Assembly: GCA_947474455.1 (NCBI GenBank)
Contig: CANJIL010000013.1
Span: 1 to 61,416 of the forward strand
DNA: 61,416 nucleotides
Direction of reading: 5' to 3'
Source of the DNA: Hyphomonadaceae bacterium
Lineage (GTDB): Bacteria > Pseudomonadota > Alphaproteobacteria > Caulobacterales > Hyphomonadaceae
Below are positions 9,016-18,181 of the stretch, piece after piece. Position numbers and translations under genes: made by a program. How positions within the stretch are numbered: position 1 is the first letter of the stretch; the number at the start of each line of letters is the position of its first letter. The notes beneath the pieces were generated by a model. That model ran no database searches and was not told the origin of the DNA. It was given only the letters and a program-made list of their open reading frames with translations.

Positions 9016-10164
9016 TTAACTCTCGGCCTCGAACTGCGCCAACGTTTCCCGGCCGAACAATTCCACGGCGGCCCGAAGCTCGTCGGCGCTGACGCCGCCG
9101 CCTGACGCTTTCACATAGAAGCGGTCTTCCACGAGCCGTCCGTAACTTCCGGTCTGGGAGACGTTGTCCCAGTCCTCCACAATGATCGCACCGCCCACGC
9201 GTCTGCGGCGCGAATATCCATCGGCGGTTTCCCGGTCAAACTCCGAAGTCGACGGGCCGCCAAAACCAAGTTTCTCGGCAATGGTTCTCGAATACAGGAT
9301 CTGGAGCAGGATTTGTCTGCGGCCGTCGCGGTATTCGGCTTCGACGTTCACCGTGCGCTGGCCCTCAAGGCCGCTTCGCTCGACACCGACGGCGACGCGA
9401 TTGAGGCCGGCAAGTTGTTGGGGCATCGCGCCGCGAAGCTCTCCGCCGCTCACCCTCCCGCCGCCTCCCGCAGCCAGCTGTCCAGCCGACGCAGGCAATC
9501 GCGGCGCCGCCACATCCACAGCAGCGACGCGCTCGGGCGGCGGCGCGCCCCAAAGATCCGGAATGCGCGGAAGATGTGGAAAGAGATTCCCCGATGGCGC
9601 CGCCGTCACCATGGTGATCAAGCCGACGAGAAGAGCGAGCACGATCGCTAAGAAGGTCACCGTGATCGAATAGTTCACAGCGAATGTTTCCGGCGCATGC
9701 ATGACCTTCGGCGTGCCAGTAAACAGCAGGTAGAGACTGTAGGTGGCCCCAAGCAAAGCAAGAATCTGTAGCGCTGGCGCAATCGTCAGAACGCCCGCAA
9801 CCATCGCGGCGGTTATTGAATAAGCGGAAAGCTTGAATGCCTGACGATAGCTCCTCGGGGCGCCGAAGCGTGGAGCCAGCCTGTCTATGACGGCCGCAAA
9901 GACAAAGACGCCGACGATGGACAGAACAAAAAACAGCAAGGCGGAAAGTGCGACTTCCAGAATGGGCGCCCGATACAGTTGTCCACCAACCTGGACCCCC
10001 AGGACAGAAAGACCGATCACAATCGCTATGGCAGGGATTGCCACCAATGGAGCGACATAACGCGTGACGAGTCGGCCTGGCCCGACCGTTTCGCGATCAA
10101 TGACATCCCATTCGGTTCCTGGAGACAGCAACAGGTTCTTCACCCGTGCAATCAACGCGATCAT
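9016..10164 (-). CDS. Yip1-like multi-spanning membrane protein
   Basis: A 382-residue inner-membrane protein. The first ~200 residues follow the bacterial Yip1 pattern: an amphipathic start (MIALIARVKNLLLSPGTEWDVI), then about five hydrophobic segments (for example VAPLVAIPAIAIVIGLSVLG and VALSALLFFVLSIVGVFVFA). The remaining half is hydrophilic, with a small-residue/Pro linker and a charged domain around AEYRDGRRQILLQ. Its function is not known. It is 9 bp upstream of astA and may be co-transcribed with it. It is divergent from the MFS exporter gene; the shared intergenic region is 170 bp. The C-terminal soluble domain is unusual for Yip1 proteins and I cannot name it. Confidence 0.7.
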   Translation of the reverse strand: MIALIARVKNLLLSPGTEWDVIDRETVGPGRLVTRYVAPLVAIPAIAIVIGLSVLGVQVGGQLYRAPILEVALSALLFFVLSIVGVFVFAAVIDRLAPRFGAPRSYRQAFKLSAYSITAAMVAGVLTIAPALQILALLGATYSLYLLFTGTPKVMHAPETFAVNYSITVTFLAIVLALLVGLITMVTAAPSGNLFPHLPRIPDLWGAPPPERVAAVDVAAPRLPASAGQLAAGGGGRVSGGELRGAMPQQLAGLNRVAVGVERSGLEGQRTVNVEAEYRDGRRQILLQILYSRTIAEKLGFGGPSTSEFDRETADGYSRRRRVGGAIIVEDWDNVSQTGSYGRLVEDRFYVKASGGGVSADELRAAVELFGRETLAQFEAES

Positions 10165-10334
10165 GGGACAACTCTCAAAGACATCGCTTCACCCTATCGA
10201 CGCGCACAGGCGCTTTCAAATCCTGTTAGGCCAAGCCAATTTATTGATTGTAAGCCGGATTGCCGCCCTCTGGCGGGGTGTCGCCAACCAGTGTATCGGA
10301 TCGGAAACTAACGAGTTTCGTTCGAGGGTTTCTT

Positions 10335-12011
10335 ATGAACGCGACGGCAAGCCACGACACGCCTTACCGGCGCGAACCGACGCCTGAGGAAAAGCGCCTG
10401 ACTTTCTGGGCGCTGATGATCGTCTTTCTGCTTAGCGCGCTGGACCAGACGATCGTCTCGACGGCGATGCCGACGATCATCGGCGAACTGAACGGCCTCG
10501 ACCTCTATGCCTGGGTCACGACCAGCTACCTGCTGACCTCAACCGTAATGGTGCCGATATGGGGCAAGCTCGGGGACCTCTATGGCCGAAAGCGGATACT
10601 GATCATCGGCATTGTGATCTTCGTCGCGGGTTCTTGGCTTTGCGGACTGGCTGGTGAATTCGGCGACATGCCGCTCATCGGCGGCGGCATGACGCAACTG
10701 ATCGTGTTTCGAGGCGTTCAGGGCATCGGCGGCGGAGCGCTATTCACCACCGCCTTCGCAACGATCGCCGACCTGTTTTCTCCACGCGAGCGCGGAAAGT
10801 ATTCTGGTCTATTCGGGGCCGTCTTCGGTCTTGCCAGCGTTGTTGGGCCAATCGTCGGGGGGTATTTTACCGATCACGGCAGCACTGACATTGCCGGCAT
10901 TCACATCGCGGGCTGGCGCTGGTGTTTCTACATCAACCTGCCGACTTCCGTGATCGCGCTCGCGATGATCACGTTAAAGATGCCCAATCTCGGCCACACG
11001 GGTGGCGGCAAGATCGACTGGTTCGGCGCGATCTTTGTTGTGCTGTCCATCGGCGCGCTGATGCTCGCGCTGACATGGGGCAATGAACAGGGCTGGTCAT
11101 CGCCCACCGCGCTTGGCCTGTTCGCTTTTGCGTTGGTGACCGGCGTCATCTTTCTGCTCATTGAGCGCGCGGCGGAGGAACCTCTGCTTCCACTTGGTTT
11201 GTTCTCGATACGAGCATTCACCACCACGACTCTCGCGTCCTTTGTGATCTCGATGGCGTTCATGGGCACGATCGTGTACCTGCCGCTTTTCCTGCAGCTG
11301 GGCCTCGGGATTCGGGCGACAAACAGTGGGATTCTGCTTCTGCCGTTGATGGCTGGCCTGATTATCTCTGCGACACTTTCAGGACGACTTGTCACCAAGA
11401 CCGGCAAATACAAAAGCATGATGCTCGCAGGGCCGGTGCTGCAGTTCATCGGGATCTTCCTGATGTCGCAGCTCACGACCAGCTCAGCGCAGTGGGATGT
11501 TGTATGGCGATTGTTCCTCGTCGGTCTTGGCCTCGGCCCGACTCAAAGCTTGTTCAACATGGTCTCGCAGAGCGCAGCGCCAATGCGCCAGGTCGGCGTC
11601 GCCACATCGACCAGCATGTTCCTGCGTCAGTGCGGCGGCATGATCGGCGTGTCGATCTTTGGCGCCATGCTCACATCGAAGATGACGGAGTCCATTGCCA
11701 AGCAATTCCCGGGCATCAACGTCGACATCGGGGAGATGCAGAAAATGGCGGCGATGGCGGGCGAAGGCGGCGCAACCATGTCACCGCTCCTTGAAGGCTT
11801 CATTGCAAAAACGATCACCGAAGCGATGAGCTACATCTTCACAGGAAGTCTCCTGATCGTGGCAATTGCGTTTGTCGTGATCCTTTTCGTGCCGCAGATT
11901 TCCCTGCGCGGTCGCGCACAGGTCCAGAATCTCGAGAAGGCAGCCGAAGGCTCATCGCCCGCAGGGCCAGGTACGCCTGAAGAGCCAGCTGGTGCGGTGA
12001 AAGCCGACTAG
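10335..12011 (+). CDS. DHA2 family MFS multidrug exporter (EmrB/QacA type)
   Basis: A 558-residue proton-driven drug exporter with about 14 membrane segments. It has the DHA2 hallmarks: LDQTIVSTAMPTI in helix 1 (motif D1), GKLGDLYGRKRILIIG (motif A) between helices 2 and 3, and GLASVVGPIVGGYFTD (motif C). I chose ATG 10335, preceded by CGAGG, over the earlier in-frame codon at 10260, which would add an unrelated N-terminus. The C-terminal tail is Pro/Gly/Ala-rich. No adjacent EmrA-like adaptor or regulator is seen, so it may act alone. The substrate cannot be predicted. Confidence 0.9.
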   Translation: MNATASHDTPYRREPTPEEKRLTFWALMIVFLLSALDQTIVSTAMPTIIGELNGLDLYAWVTTSYLLTSTVMVPIWGKLGDLYGRKRILIIGIVIFVAGSWLCGLAGEFGDMPLIGGGMTQLIVFRGVQGIGGGALFTTAFATIADLFSPRERGKYSGLFGAVFGLASVVGPIVGGYFTDHGSTDIAGIHIAGWRWCFYINLPTSVIALAMITLKMPNLGHTGGGKIDWFGAIFVVLSIGALMLALTWGNEQGWSSPTALGLFAFALVTGVIFLLIERAAEEPLLPLGLFSIRAFTTTTLASFVISMAFMGTIVYLPLFLQLGLGIRATNSGILLLPLMAGLIISATLSGRLVTKTGKYKSMMLAGPVLQFIGIFLMSQLTTSSAQWDVVWRLFLVGLGLGPTQSLFNMVSQSAAPMRQVGVATSTSMFLRQCGGMIGVSIFGAMLTSKMTESIAKQFPGINVDIGEMQKMAAMAGEGGATMSPLLEGFIAKTITEAMSYIFTGSLLIVAIAFVVILFVPQISLRGRAQVQNLEKAAEGSSPAGPGTPEEPAGAVKAD

Positions 12012-12195
12012 CAACGAGATTACGCTCCCTTTAACGCCTCGCCACCGTGCCGCCACCTTCGCCACAATCAAACAGCGCCGGCGCCCTACGTCAGCCGCGA
12101 CGCAGTTTCACAACTCCATGCAAGTGGGACACGAACCCGCGAGTCGGCCGCCTCCACCACCCGATCCCCGGACGGCGCGCGGCCTGGAGGGACCA

Positions 12196-12780
12196 ATGAG
12201 CATCCGTACTTTCGCGCGCACCAGCATTGTGTCGGCCGTCGCGCTGGCCGGCGCAGGCGCTGCGAACGCCGACGTCTTCCTGAAAGTTGAAGGAACATCC
12301 GGCGAGGCGATGCTGCGTGGCTTCGAGGGCCAGATATCCGTATCCGGCGCCAGCATGAACGTTTCGAGCTTCGTAACGCCAGACCCGAACGGCCTCACCG
12401 ACCAAGTCCGCTCCACAATGGTTGGTCCGATCTTCATTACCAAGCTGCCTGACCGCGCATCTCCCAAGCTTATGATGGCGGCGGTGGAAGGCCAGCCGCT
12501 CGGCCGTATCGAGATCACCTTCACCTCGCCGCTTCGCACAGGCGGTCAGGCGGTGGAATCGCGCTGGATCATCGAAGGCGCCGAAGTCCGCAGCTTCAAC
12601 CTCTCCCCGGATTTCAACAACGGCAACTTGCCGATGGAAAGCATCGAGATCAGCTACTCGTCGATGAAGTACCAGTATTACGCCAAGGACGCGAAGGGTC
12701 AGCGCACCGGCGCCATGGAAGAAGTAACTTGGCGCGTACCGGACGATCAGACCTTCCCGTTTGATGTCGGCTGCCGGTAA
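12196..12780 (+). CDS. Hcp-like protein with a Sec signal peptide
   Basis: A 194-residue protein of the Hcp (type VI tube) fold family. After a signal peptide (residues 1 to about 25, with a hydrophobic core ending AGAANA), the mature part starts DVFLKVEGTSGEA, close to the Hcp start, and includes FITKLPDRASPKLMMA and GNLPMESIEISYSSMKYQY, both strong Hcp signatures. The ATG at 12196 follows a strong GGAGG. No other type VI genes are present. Classical Hcp is cytoplasmic and lacks a signal peptide, so this is probably one of the stand-alone exported Hcp homologues of unknown role. It is flanked by an MFS exporter and an unknown gene. Confidence 0.82.
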   Translation: MSIRTFARTSIVSAVALAGAGAANADVFLKVEGTSGEAMLRGFEGQISVSGASMNVSSFVTPDPNGLTDQVRSTMVGPIFITKLPDRASPKLMMAAVEGQPLGRIEITFTSPLRTGGQAVESRWIIEGAEVRSFNLSPDFNNGNLPMESIEISYSSMKYQYYAKDAKGQRTGAMEEVTWRVPDDQTFPFDVGCR

Positions 12781-12865
12781 CAGGTCGTTAGGAGATCGGG
12801 CAGGCCTCGCCTGCGCGATTTCGCGCCGCGATTCATGAGGGCCTAACCAGTAAGTGCTAGTCATG

Positions 12866-12880
12866 CTCCGATAATCGGAG
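12866..12880 (+). promoter_or_regulatory. Perfect inverted repeat covering the ribosome binding site
   Basis: CTCCGAT-A-ATCGGAG forms a 7-bp perfect stem with a one-base centre. Its right arm contains the only good Shine-Dalgarno (GGAG, 12877-12880) for the gene at 12892, and the left arm is its exact complement. A one-base loop is too small for a simple RNA hairpin, so the stem would have to open to about five pairs. A protein operator is the alternative reading. Confidence 0.4.
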
Positions 12881-12891
12881 AACCTTGTCCC

Positions 12892-13458
12892 ATGGCGAAG
12901 GCTGCATTCCACAAGAACCAAAAGGTATTCGTGAAGCCTGTCGGCACCTGGGCCCTCGTTGAAGCCGTGCTTCCCCAATGGGTCAAAGGCCTCGAAGAGC
13001 CTCTGAAAATCCACTACGACGTGGGTCTTGGCCGCGAGTTCGCCGCCAGCGAATTGATGGCCGACAAGACCGGCGCGCCGGTCGACGACATTGCTGACTT
13101 CAACAACTGGCGGATCAATCGCGCGCGGAACCGGTGGAAGGACTCCGTCGACGCGCCAAACCATCCGCAGCCCGGCACTTATCCGGTGGTCACGACTGAC
13201 GACAAGAACTGGGGCGGCTGGCGTGTACCGAGCGCGGAATACGACCGCGACCCGCAGCGCATCGAGTTCCAGGCGCGCATCATCGAGGCGGCGCCGCACC
13301 TAATGCGCATCTCGAAGTCGCTTGCCCAGTTCGGTCACAACCATTCGGACGACATGCCGTCCGAGCTGCTGGATCTCGCCAAGAAGGCGACTATCCTGCT
13401 CCGCCGCGTTTATGAAACGTCGGCGGACGGCTCATCGATGCTACAGGCTGCCGAATAG
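12892..13458 (+). CDS. Conserved protein of unknown function
   Basis: A 188-residue soluble protein without signal peptide or membrane segment. It begins AKAAFHKNQKVFVKPVGTWALVEAV, which looks like a small beta-barrel (SH3/KOW-like) start. It has a tryptophan-rich middle (FNNWRINRARNRWKD, NWGGWRVP) and ends in a helical segment (ELLDLAKKATILLRRVYE). The composition and codon use look normal for the window, so it is a real gene. I recognise it as similar to uncharacterised Caulobacterales proteins but cannot give a function. It stands alone between the Hcp-like gene and pepN, all on the plus strand, and has an inverted repeat over its ribosome binding site. Confidence 0.75.
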   Translation: MAKAAFHKNQKVFVKPVGTWALVEAVLPQWVKGLEEPLKIHYDVGLGREFAASELMADKTGAPVDDIADFNNWRINRARNRWKDSVDAPNHPQPGTYPVVTTDDKNWGGWRVPSAEYDRDPQRIEFQARIIEAAPHLMRISKSLAQFGHNHSDDMPSELLDLAKKATILLRRVYETSADGSSMLQAAE

Positions 13459-13601
13459 GCGGGGTCAAGGCTAATCACGCGACAAGGCCCAGGTTTCCTT
13501 GCGAAATCCGGACAGACGCTCTTTATCTTGCCAACAAACTCTGTAGGCATGCATCGCCGCAGCATCGATAGCGGCGTGGCCGACCGAGGCGCTAGTCAGT
13601 C

Positions 13602-16238
13602 ATGCGAACCGAAACGCCGCCGCCTGTCAGGCTCAGCGAGTATCGCCCATTCCCGTTCCGCATCGAGCAGGTGCGTCTGCTGTTCCGGCTTGAGCACGCC
13701 GAGACGGAGGTTGTCTCCGAGCTGTCGATACGCCGAACGGGAGACCCAGACGCGCCGCTGCGTCTGGACGGCGAAAAGCTTACGCTCAAGTCGATGCTTC
13801 TCAATGGTCAGCCACTGTCTGATCAGGACTACGCGATCGAATCCGAGGGCCTGGTTATCTTCAAACCCGGCGACGTCTTCACGCTTGAAATCGAAACCAG
13901 CATCTCGCCCGAGACGAACACGGAGCTTTCCGGCCTCTACATTTCGGGCAACCGGTTCTGCACACAATGCGAGGCGGAAGGCTTTCGAAGGATCACCTAC
14001 TATCCCGACAGGCCGGATGTGCTGGCGCCATTCTTTGTACGAATCGAAGCGGACAGGAGGAAATATCCTTACCTGCTCTCCAATGGAAACCCCTCTCGCA
14101 GCGGAGACCTGGGCAACGGCCGGCATTTTGCGGAATGGAGCGATCCGCACCCCAAACCGTCTTACCTGTTCGCGCTTGTAGGCGGCAAGTTTGATGTGCT
14201 GCACGACGACTTCATGACGTTCTCCGGCAAGCCGGTGAAACTGTCGATCTTCGTAGAAAAGGGTGATGCGCCACGCGCTGAGTACGCCATGCGCTCACTG
14301 AAGGCGGCGATGTCCTGGGACGAGGATGTTTTTGGCCGCGAGTACGACCTTGACGTGTTTCAGATTGTCGCCGTGCGTGACTTCAATTTCGGCGCGATGG
14401 AGAACAAGGGGCTCAACATTTTTAATTCCGCCTATGTTCTGGCCGATGGCAAGGCAGCGACGGATGCAGACTTCGAGGCAATCGAAAGCATTGTCGCGCA
14501 CGAGTATTTTCACAACTGGACAGGCAATCGCATCACTTGCCGCGACTGGTTCCAGCTGTGCCTGAAGGAAGGCCTGACGGTTTATCGCGACCAGGAGTTC
14601 ACGAAGGCCATGCGCTCCCCGGCCGTCGCGCGCATCAAGGAAGTGATCCGTCTGCGCACCCGGCAATTCCCGGAGGATGCGGGCCCGCTCGCTCACTCCG
14701 TCCGGCCAGACACGTATGCACGGATCGACAATCTCTACACCGCGACGGTCTATGAAAAGGGCGCTGAACTAATCCGTATGCTGCGCCTGATCGTTGGAGA
14801 CGAAGCATTCTTTGCCGGAATGAACCGATACTTCGACACTTTTGACGGAACCGCCGCAACGATCGAAGACTTCATCGGATCATTCCAACCTTCGACGGAT
14901 CAAGACCTGTCGGCGTTCGCGCTTTGGTATGCGCAGGGGGGCACGCCGTTAGTGCGGGCTAAGGGCGACTACGATGCCGCCGCTCGCACGTGGCGTCTGA
15001 CGCTCACGCAGAGTGTGTCGCCAACACCGGGCCAGCAGAACAAGATGCCGCTTCGCATTCCTCTTCGTGTTGCGTTGTTTGACGCCAACGGCGCCAAGAT
15101 GGAAACGCGGTTGGGCGATGCGCCAGCCTCCTTCGAGCATGTGGTGCTGCTTGATAGCGGCTCGTCGCAATTCACGTTCAACGACGTGGCGTCGCTGCCG
15201 CGGGCTTCGCTGAACCGCGGATTCTCCGCCCCGATCCGGCTGGCAGACGATCTTTCCGAATCTGATCGTGCTGCTCTCGCCGGCTTTGACGATGACGCCT
15301 TCGCGCAATGGGAGGCGCTACAGACCATCGCTCGCGCTCTTATGCTCGACGCCGTCCGCGGCGGCGCGCGCGAACCTGACCAGGAACGACTCAGCAGCTT
15401 CCTGCAATCGCTCCGCCACTCCGTTACGCGCACCACCCAGAATGACCAGGCATATGCGGCGCTACTCCTCTATCTGCCCACGGTCGGCGAGCTGATTCTC
15501 GATGTTCGCGATGCTGATCCATCGGCGATCGATGTGGTGCGCCTGCACGTGCGCCGCGCCGTTGCGCGGTCTCTGGAAGACCTGTTGTTGTCGGTGGTCG
15601 AGAAGACGGAGCCGACGACTGCCTTCGATGCGTCCGCCCGCGCTGCCGGCCGACGTGCGCTGCGCGCTTCCGCTCTCTCGCTATTGTCTTCGCTTGGAAA
15701 CCGGCACGAAGGTCTTGTATCGCAGGCTTATCGCTCCGCGAACACGATGACAGAAATGCTGGCTGCCCTAGCTGCACTCTCGAATATCGAGAGCGAAGCT
15801 TTCGACGTGGCGCTTCGCGATTTCGAGTCCAGATGGAACGCATCGCCGCTCGTCATGGACAAATGGTACGGCGTCCAGGCGATGTCAGTTCGCGATGATC
15901 TACGCGATCGACTGCAGCGTTTGCTGGAGCGGCCGGATTACGATCTGCGCAATCCCAATCGTGTGCGCTCGCTCGCAGCTTCCTTCTCGATGAACAATCC
16001 AGTGGCGTTCCATACGGACGATGGCTGGGGCTATCGTTTCCTTGGCGATCTGATCCTCAGGCTCGATCCGCTAAACCCGGCGCTCTCCGCGCGCCTTTCC
16101 ACTGCATTCGAAAGCTGGCGCACCTTCAACGCTCCGCGCCGGGAGAAAGCACGGGCCGAACTCGTGCGGCTGTCGGAAGCAGGACTCTCGAGGAATGCAC
16201 TCGACATCATTGGCCGAGCCCTCGCGGAATCCACCTGA
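13602..16238 (+). CDS. pepN: Aminopeptidase N (M1 family)
   Basis: A cytoplasmic zinc aminopeptidase that removes N-terminal residues from peptides. The 878-residue length matches the bacterial PepN group. The exopeptidase motif NFGAMENKGLNIF is near residue 264. The zinc motif HEYFHNWTGNR starts near residue 300 and the third ligand glutamate is in LKEGLTVYRDQEF. The C-terminal half carries the DUF3458-type Ig-like and ARM-repeat domains (ending NALDIIGRALAES). No defect is seen. Between its stop and the EAL gene (about 115 bp) there is a short GCGGC/GCCGC repeat but no clear terminator. Confidence 0.95.
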   Translation: MRTETPPPVRLSEYRPFPFRIEQVRLLFRLEHAETEVVSELSIRRTGDPDAPLRLDGEKLTLKSMLLNGQPLSDQDYAIESEGLVIFKPGDVFTLEIETSISPETNTELSGLYISGNRFCTQCEAEGFRRITYYPDRPDVLAPFFVRIEADRRKYPYLLSNGNPSRSGDLGNGRHFAEWSDPHPKPSYLFALVGGKFDVLHDDFMTFSGKPVKLSIFVEKGDAPRAEYAMRSLKAAMSWDEDVFGREYDLDVFQIVAVRDFNFGAMENKGLNIFNSAYVLADGKAATDADFEAIESIVAHEYFHNWTGNRITCRDWFQLCLKEGLTVYRDQEFTKAMRSPAVARIKEVIRLRTRQFPEDAGPLAHSVRPDTYARIDNLYTATVYEKGAELIRMLRLIVGDEAFFAGMNRYFDTFDGTAATIEDFIGSFQPSTDQDLSAFALWYAQGGTPLVRAKGDYDAAARTWRLTLTQSVSPTPGQQNKMPLRIPLRVALFDANGAKMETRLGDAPASFEHVVLLDSGSSQFTFNDVASLPRASLNRGFSAPIRLADDLSESDRAALAGFDDDAFAQWEALQTIARALMLDAVRGGAREPDQERLSSFLQSLRHSVTRTTQNDQAYAALLLYLPTVGELILDVRDADPSAIDVVRLHVRRAVARSLEDLLLSVVEKTEPTTAFDASARAAGRRALRASALSLLSSLGNRHEGLVSQAYRSANTMTEMLAALAALSNIESEAFDVALRDFESRWNASPLVMDKWYGVQAMSVRDDLRDRLQRLLERPDYDLRNPNRVRSLAASFSMNNPVAFHTDDGWGYRFLGDLILRLDPLNPALSARLSTAFESWRTFNAPRREKARAELVRLSEAGLSRNALDIIGRALAEST

Positions 16239-16354
16239 AAAACAAGCATTTTTAGGCGGCTATGTCGCCGCAGGTCAGTCGCTGGCATCGTTAACCGCCG
16301 CCTAACAATACCTCGCTAGCGTTCAGTTTGCGTTGGTGTGACCGGACGGCAGGG

Positions 16355-17482
16355 ATGTCGCTTTCAAGCCTTGATAGCGCGCGTTTCCGCGAGTTTGCTT
16401 TTGCGGTCGCGGATTTGTTGGTGTCGACCGACGCTGGCGGACGCATCACCGAAGCTGAAGGCGACGCAACACTGCTGCATCACCCTTCCGCGGATCGCCT
16501 GATCGGCCGAAACGCCGTTGATCTTATAAGCGAAGCGGAAGGCAGCCGCCTTCGTGAGGAATTGTGGGCGCTGGGGCCAGGCCGCAGACTCTCCTGGGAA
16601 GACGCGTCCTCGATCGAGGGCGGACGACGCATCGTCATCCAACGCAACAGCAACGCTCCGAACAGTTTCAGATTCATCGTCTCGCGCATGCCTTCTTCCA
16701 TCCGCGTGCGCGGTGATCGCATGGACGAGATTTTGGCTGAACGGTTCCGGGACGCCGTGATGAACGGCCGCTTGATGGCCGCCCGTCAACCAGTGGTTGA
16801 GACGCGCTCGGGCGCCGTCAGTCATTATGAGGTGCTGGCGCGTTTTGATGGCGAGGACTCGCCAGTCAGCTTCATCGCGGCGGCCGAGAAAAGCGGCCAA
16901 ATCGCGCATCTGGACTATATCATGGTCAGCGCCGCCGCCGCTCAGCTGGAGAGCAACCCGGATCCGGACTATCGGCTCGCCATAAATATCTCGGGCGAAT
17001 CCCTGCAGCGCCTCGAGGTTATTCATGAGCTCTGCGCGGTCATATCCGGTCATACTTTCTGCAGAAGCCGTTTGATCATCGAGATCACGGAAAGCGCTCA
17101 TATCCACGACATCGAGAACGCCGCCCGCGCCGTCAAAACGCTGCGCTCCTGCGGCATCAGCGTATCGCTCGATGATTTTGGCGCCGGATCCGCCTCCTTT
17201 GGTTACCTTCGCGCGCTTGATGTCGACAGCCTGAAATTCGACGGCAGCTTCCTGCATACTTCGGAGACCAACATCCGCGGGCTTTCTCTAATGCGCAACG
17301 TCGCCCGCATGTGCGCCGAACTCGGGATTACGTCGATCGGCGAGCGTATCGAGACCGAGGCTGACCGGCGCCTCCTTCTCGAAGCCGGCGTGAAGTACGC
17401 GCAAGGCTATTTCTACGGCCGCCCGATGATCGACGAAACCTTTTTTGGCCGCAGCCCGCGTTCGCTGCGGGGCGCGGCATAG
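16355..17482 (+). CDS. EAL-domain cyclic-di-GMP phosphodiesterase with PAS-like N-terminus
   Basis: A 375-residue protein. Residues 1 to about 115 look like a PAS sensor (LVSTDAGGRITEAEGDA), and the rest is an EAL domain. The signature reads EVL instead of EAL (HYEVLARF), but the acid is kept. Other catalytic positions are visible: Asn in LAINISGESLQ, Glu in IIEITES, the DD pair in LDDFGAG, Lys in DSLKFDGSF, Glu in GERIETE and the late Gln in AQGYFYGRP. I therefore expect activity against c-di-GMP. I used ATG 16355 (MSLSSLD) as start; an upstream GTG/ATG extension is possible. It is followed after 12 bp by a receiver gene, so the two are probably co-expressed. Confidence 0.85.
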   Translation: MSLSSLDSARFREFAFAVADLLVSTDAGGRITEAEGDATLLHHPSADRLIGRNAVDLISEAEGSRLREELWALGPGRRLSWEDASSIEGGRRIVIQRNSNAPNSFRFIVSRMPSSIRVRGDRMDEILAERFRDAVMNGRLMAARQPVVETRSGAVSHYEVLARFDGEDSPVSFIAAAEKSGQIAHLDYIMVSAAAAQLESNPDPDYRLAINISGESLQRLEVIHELCAVISGHTFCRSRLIIEITESAHIHDIENAARAVKTLRSCGISVSLDDFGAGSASFGYLRALDVDSLKFDGSFLHTSETNIRGLSLMRNVARMCAELGITSIGERIETEADRRLLLEAGVKYAQGYFYGRPMIDETFFGRSPRSLRGAA

Positions 17483-17494
17483 TGGGGAAACGCC

Positions 17495-18031
17495 ATGGAC
17501 CGCATGCTGGGGCGGCTTAAGGTTCTGGTTGTCGACGACAACCACCACATGATCAACATCGTCAAAACCATTCTGCGCGGTTTCGAGGTCAAGGACTTCT
17601 ACGACGCGAGCAATGCGCCGGACGCGTTCAACATCGTTCGTGGAACGGCGGTGGATCTGATCGTCACCGACTTCGCAATGGACCCGGTCAATGGCTGCGA
17701 CTTCACACGGCAGATCCGCGCGGCGGAAGACAGCCCGAACCACTTCGTGCCAATCATCATGCTGACGGCATACACGGAAAAGTCGAAGGTCGAGCAGGCT
17801 CGCGACGCTGGCGTCACCGAGTTCTGCGCCAAGCCCGTCACTGCTACAGAGCTGTATCGAAAGGTGTGCACCGTCATAAACACACCCCGGTCTTTCATCC
17901 GGACCGGCGTCTATTTCGGTCCAGACAGACGCCGGCGCAAAGATGACGGCTACGAGGGCAAAGAACGTCGCGAGAACCTGTTTGGGCCCAAAAGCTCTGT
18001 GCTATTGACCAAACCACAGAACGCCGCCTGA
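17495..18031 (+). CDS. Single-domain response regulator with a basic tail
   Basis: A 178-residue protein with a CheY-like receiver at residues 8-125. The acidic pocket is in LVVDDN, the phospho-acceptor Asp is in VTDFAMD, the Thr in MLTAYT and the Lys in FCAKPV. The C-terminal 50 residues contain YFGPDRRRRKDDGYEGKERR, a tail I associate with alphaproteobacterial receivers that have no DNA-binding domain. It probably relays phosphate or controls a partner protein. It lies 12 bp after the EAL gene and about 150 bp before a PleC-like kinase gene, the likely partner. Confidence 0.85.
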   Translation: MDRMLGRLKVLVVDDNHHMINIVKTILRGFEVKDFYDASNAPDAFNIVRGTAVDLIVTDFAMDPVNGCDFTRQIRAAEDSPNHFVPIIMLTAYTEKSKVEQARDAGVTEFCAKPVTATELYRKVCTVINTPRSFIRTGVYFGPDRRRRKDDGYEGKERRENLFGPKSSVLLTKPQNAA

Positions 18032-18181
18032 CATCGCTGAACATGGGTCAATCGAATGGCCCACAGTTAATCTCTCGTTAACTCTTTCGCAGCTTTTCGA
18101 ATCCAAAACTGGTGAATCCGTTCGGTTGCGGAAGGAATAGTATTGGGGAATCGGGCGATCAAGGGTGGGAAGGCGCGGACT

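Noticed and set aside
12196-12780. Type VI secretion cluster around the Hcp-like gene
   Set aside because: None of the neighbouring genes encodes TssB/C, VgrG, ClpV or other core components.
12091-13299. 402-codon minus-strand frame opposite the Hcp-like and 12892 genes
   Set aside because: It crosses two plus-strand genes with good ribosome sites and family similarity; its own sequence has no family signature.
16239-16354. Terminator after pepN
   Set aside because: The GCGGC/GCCGC repeat has a 5-bp stem and no T run behind it, so it is not a convincing intrinsic terminator.
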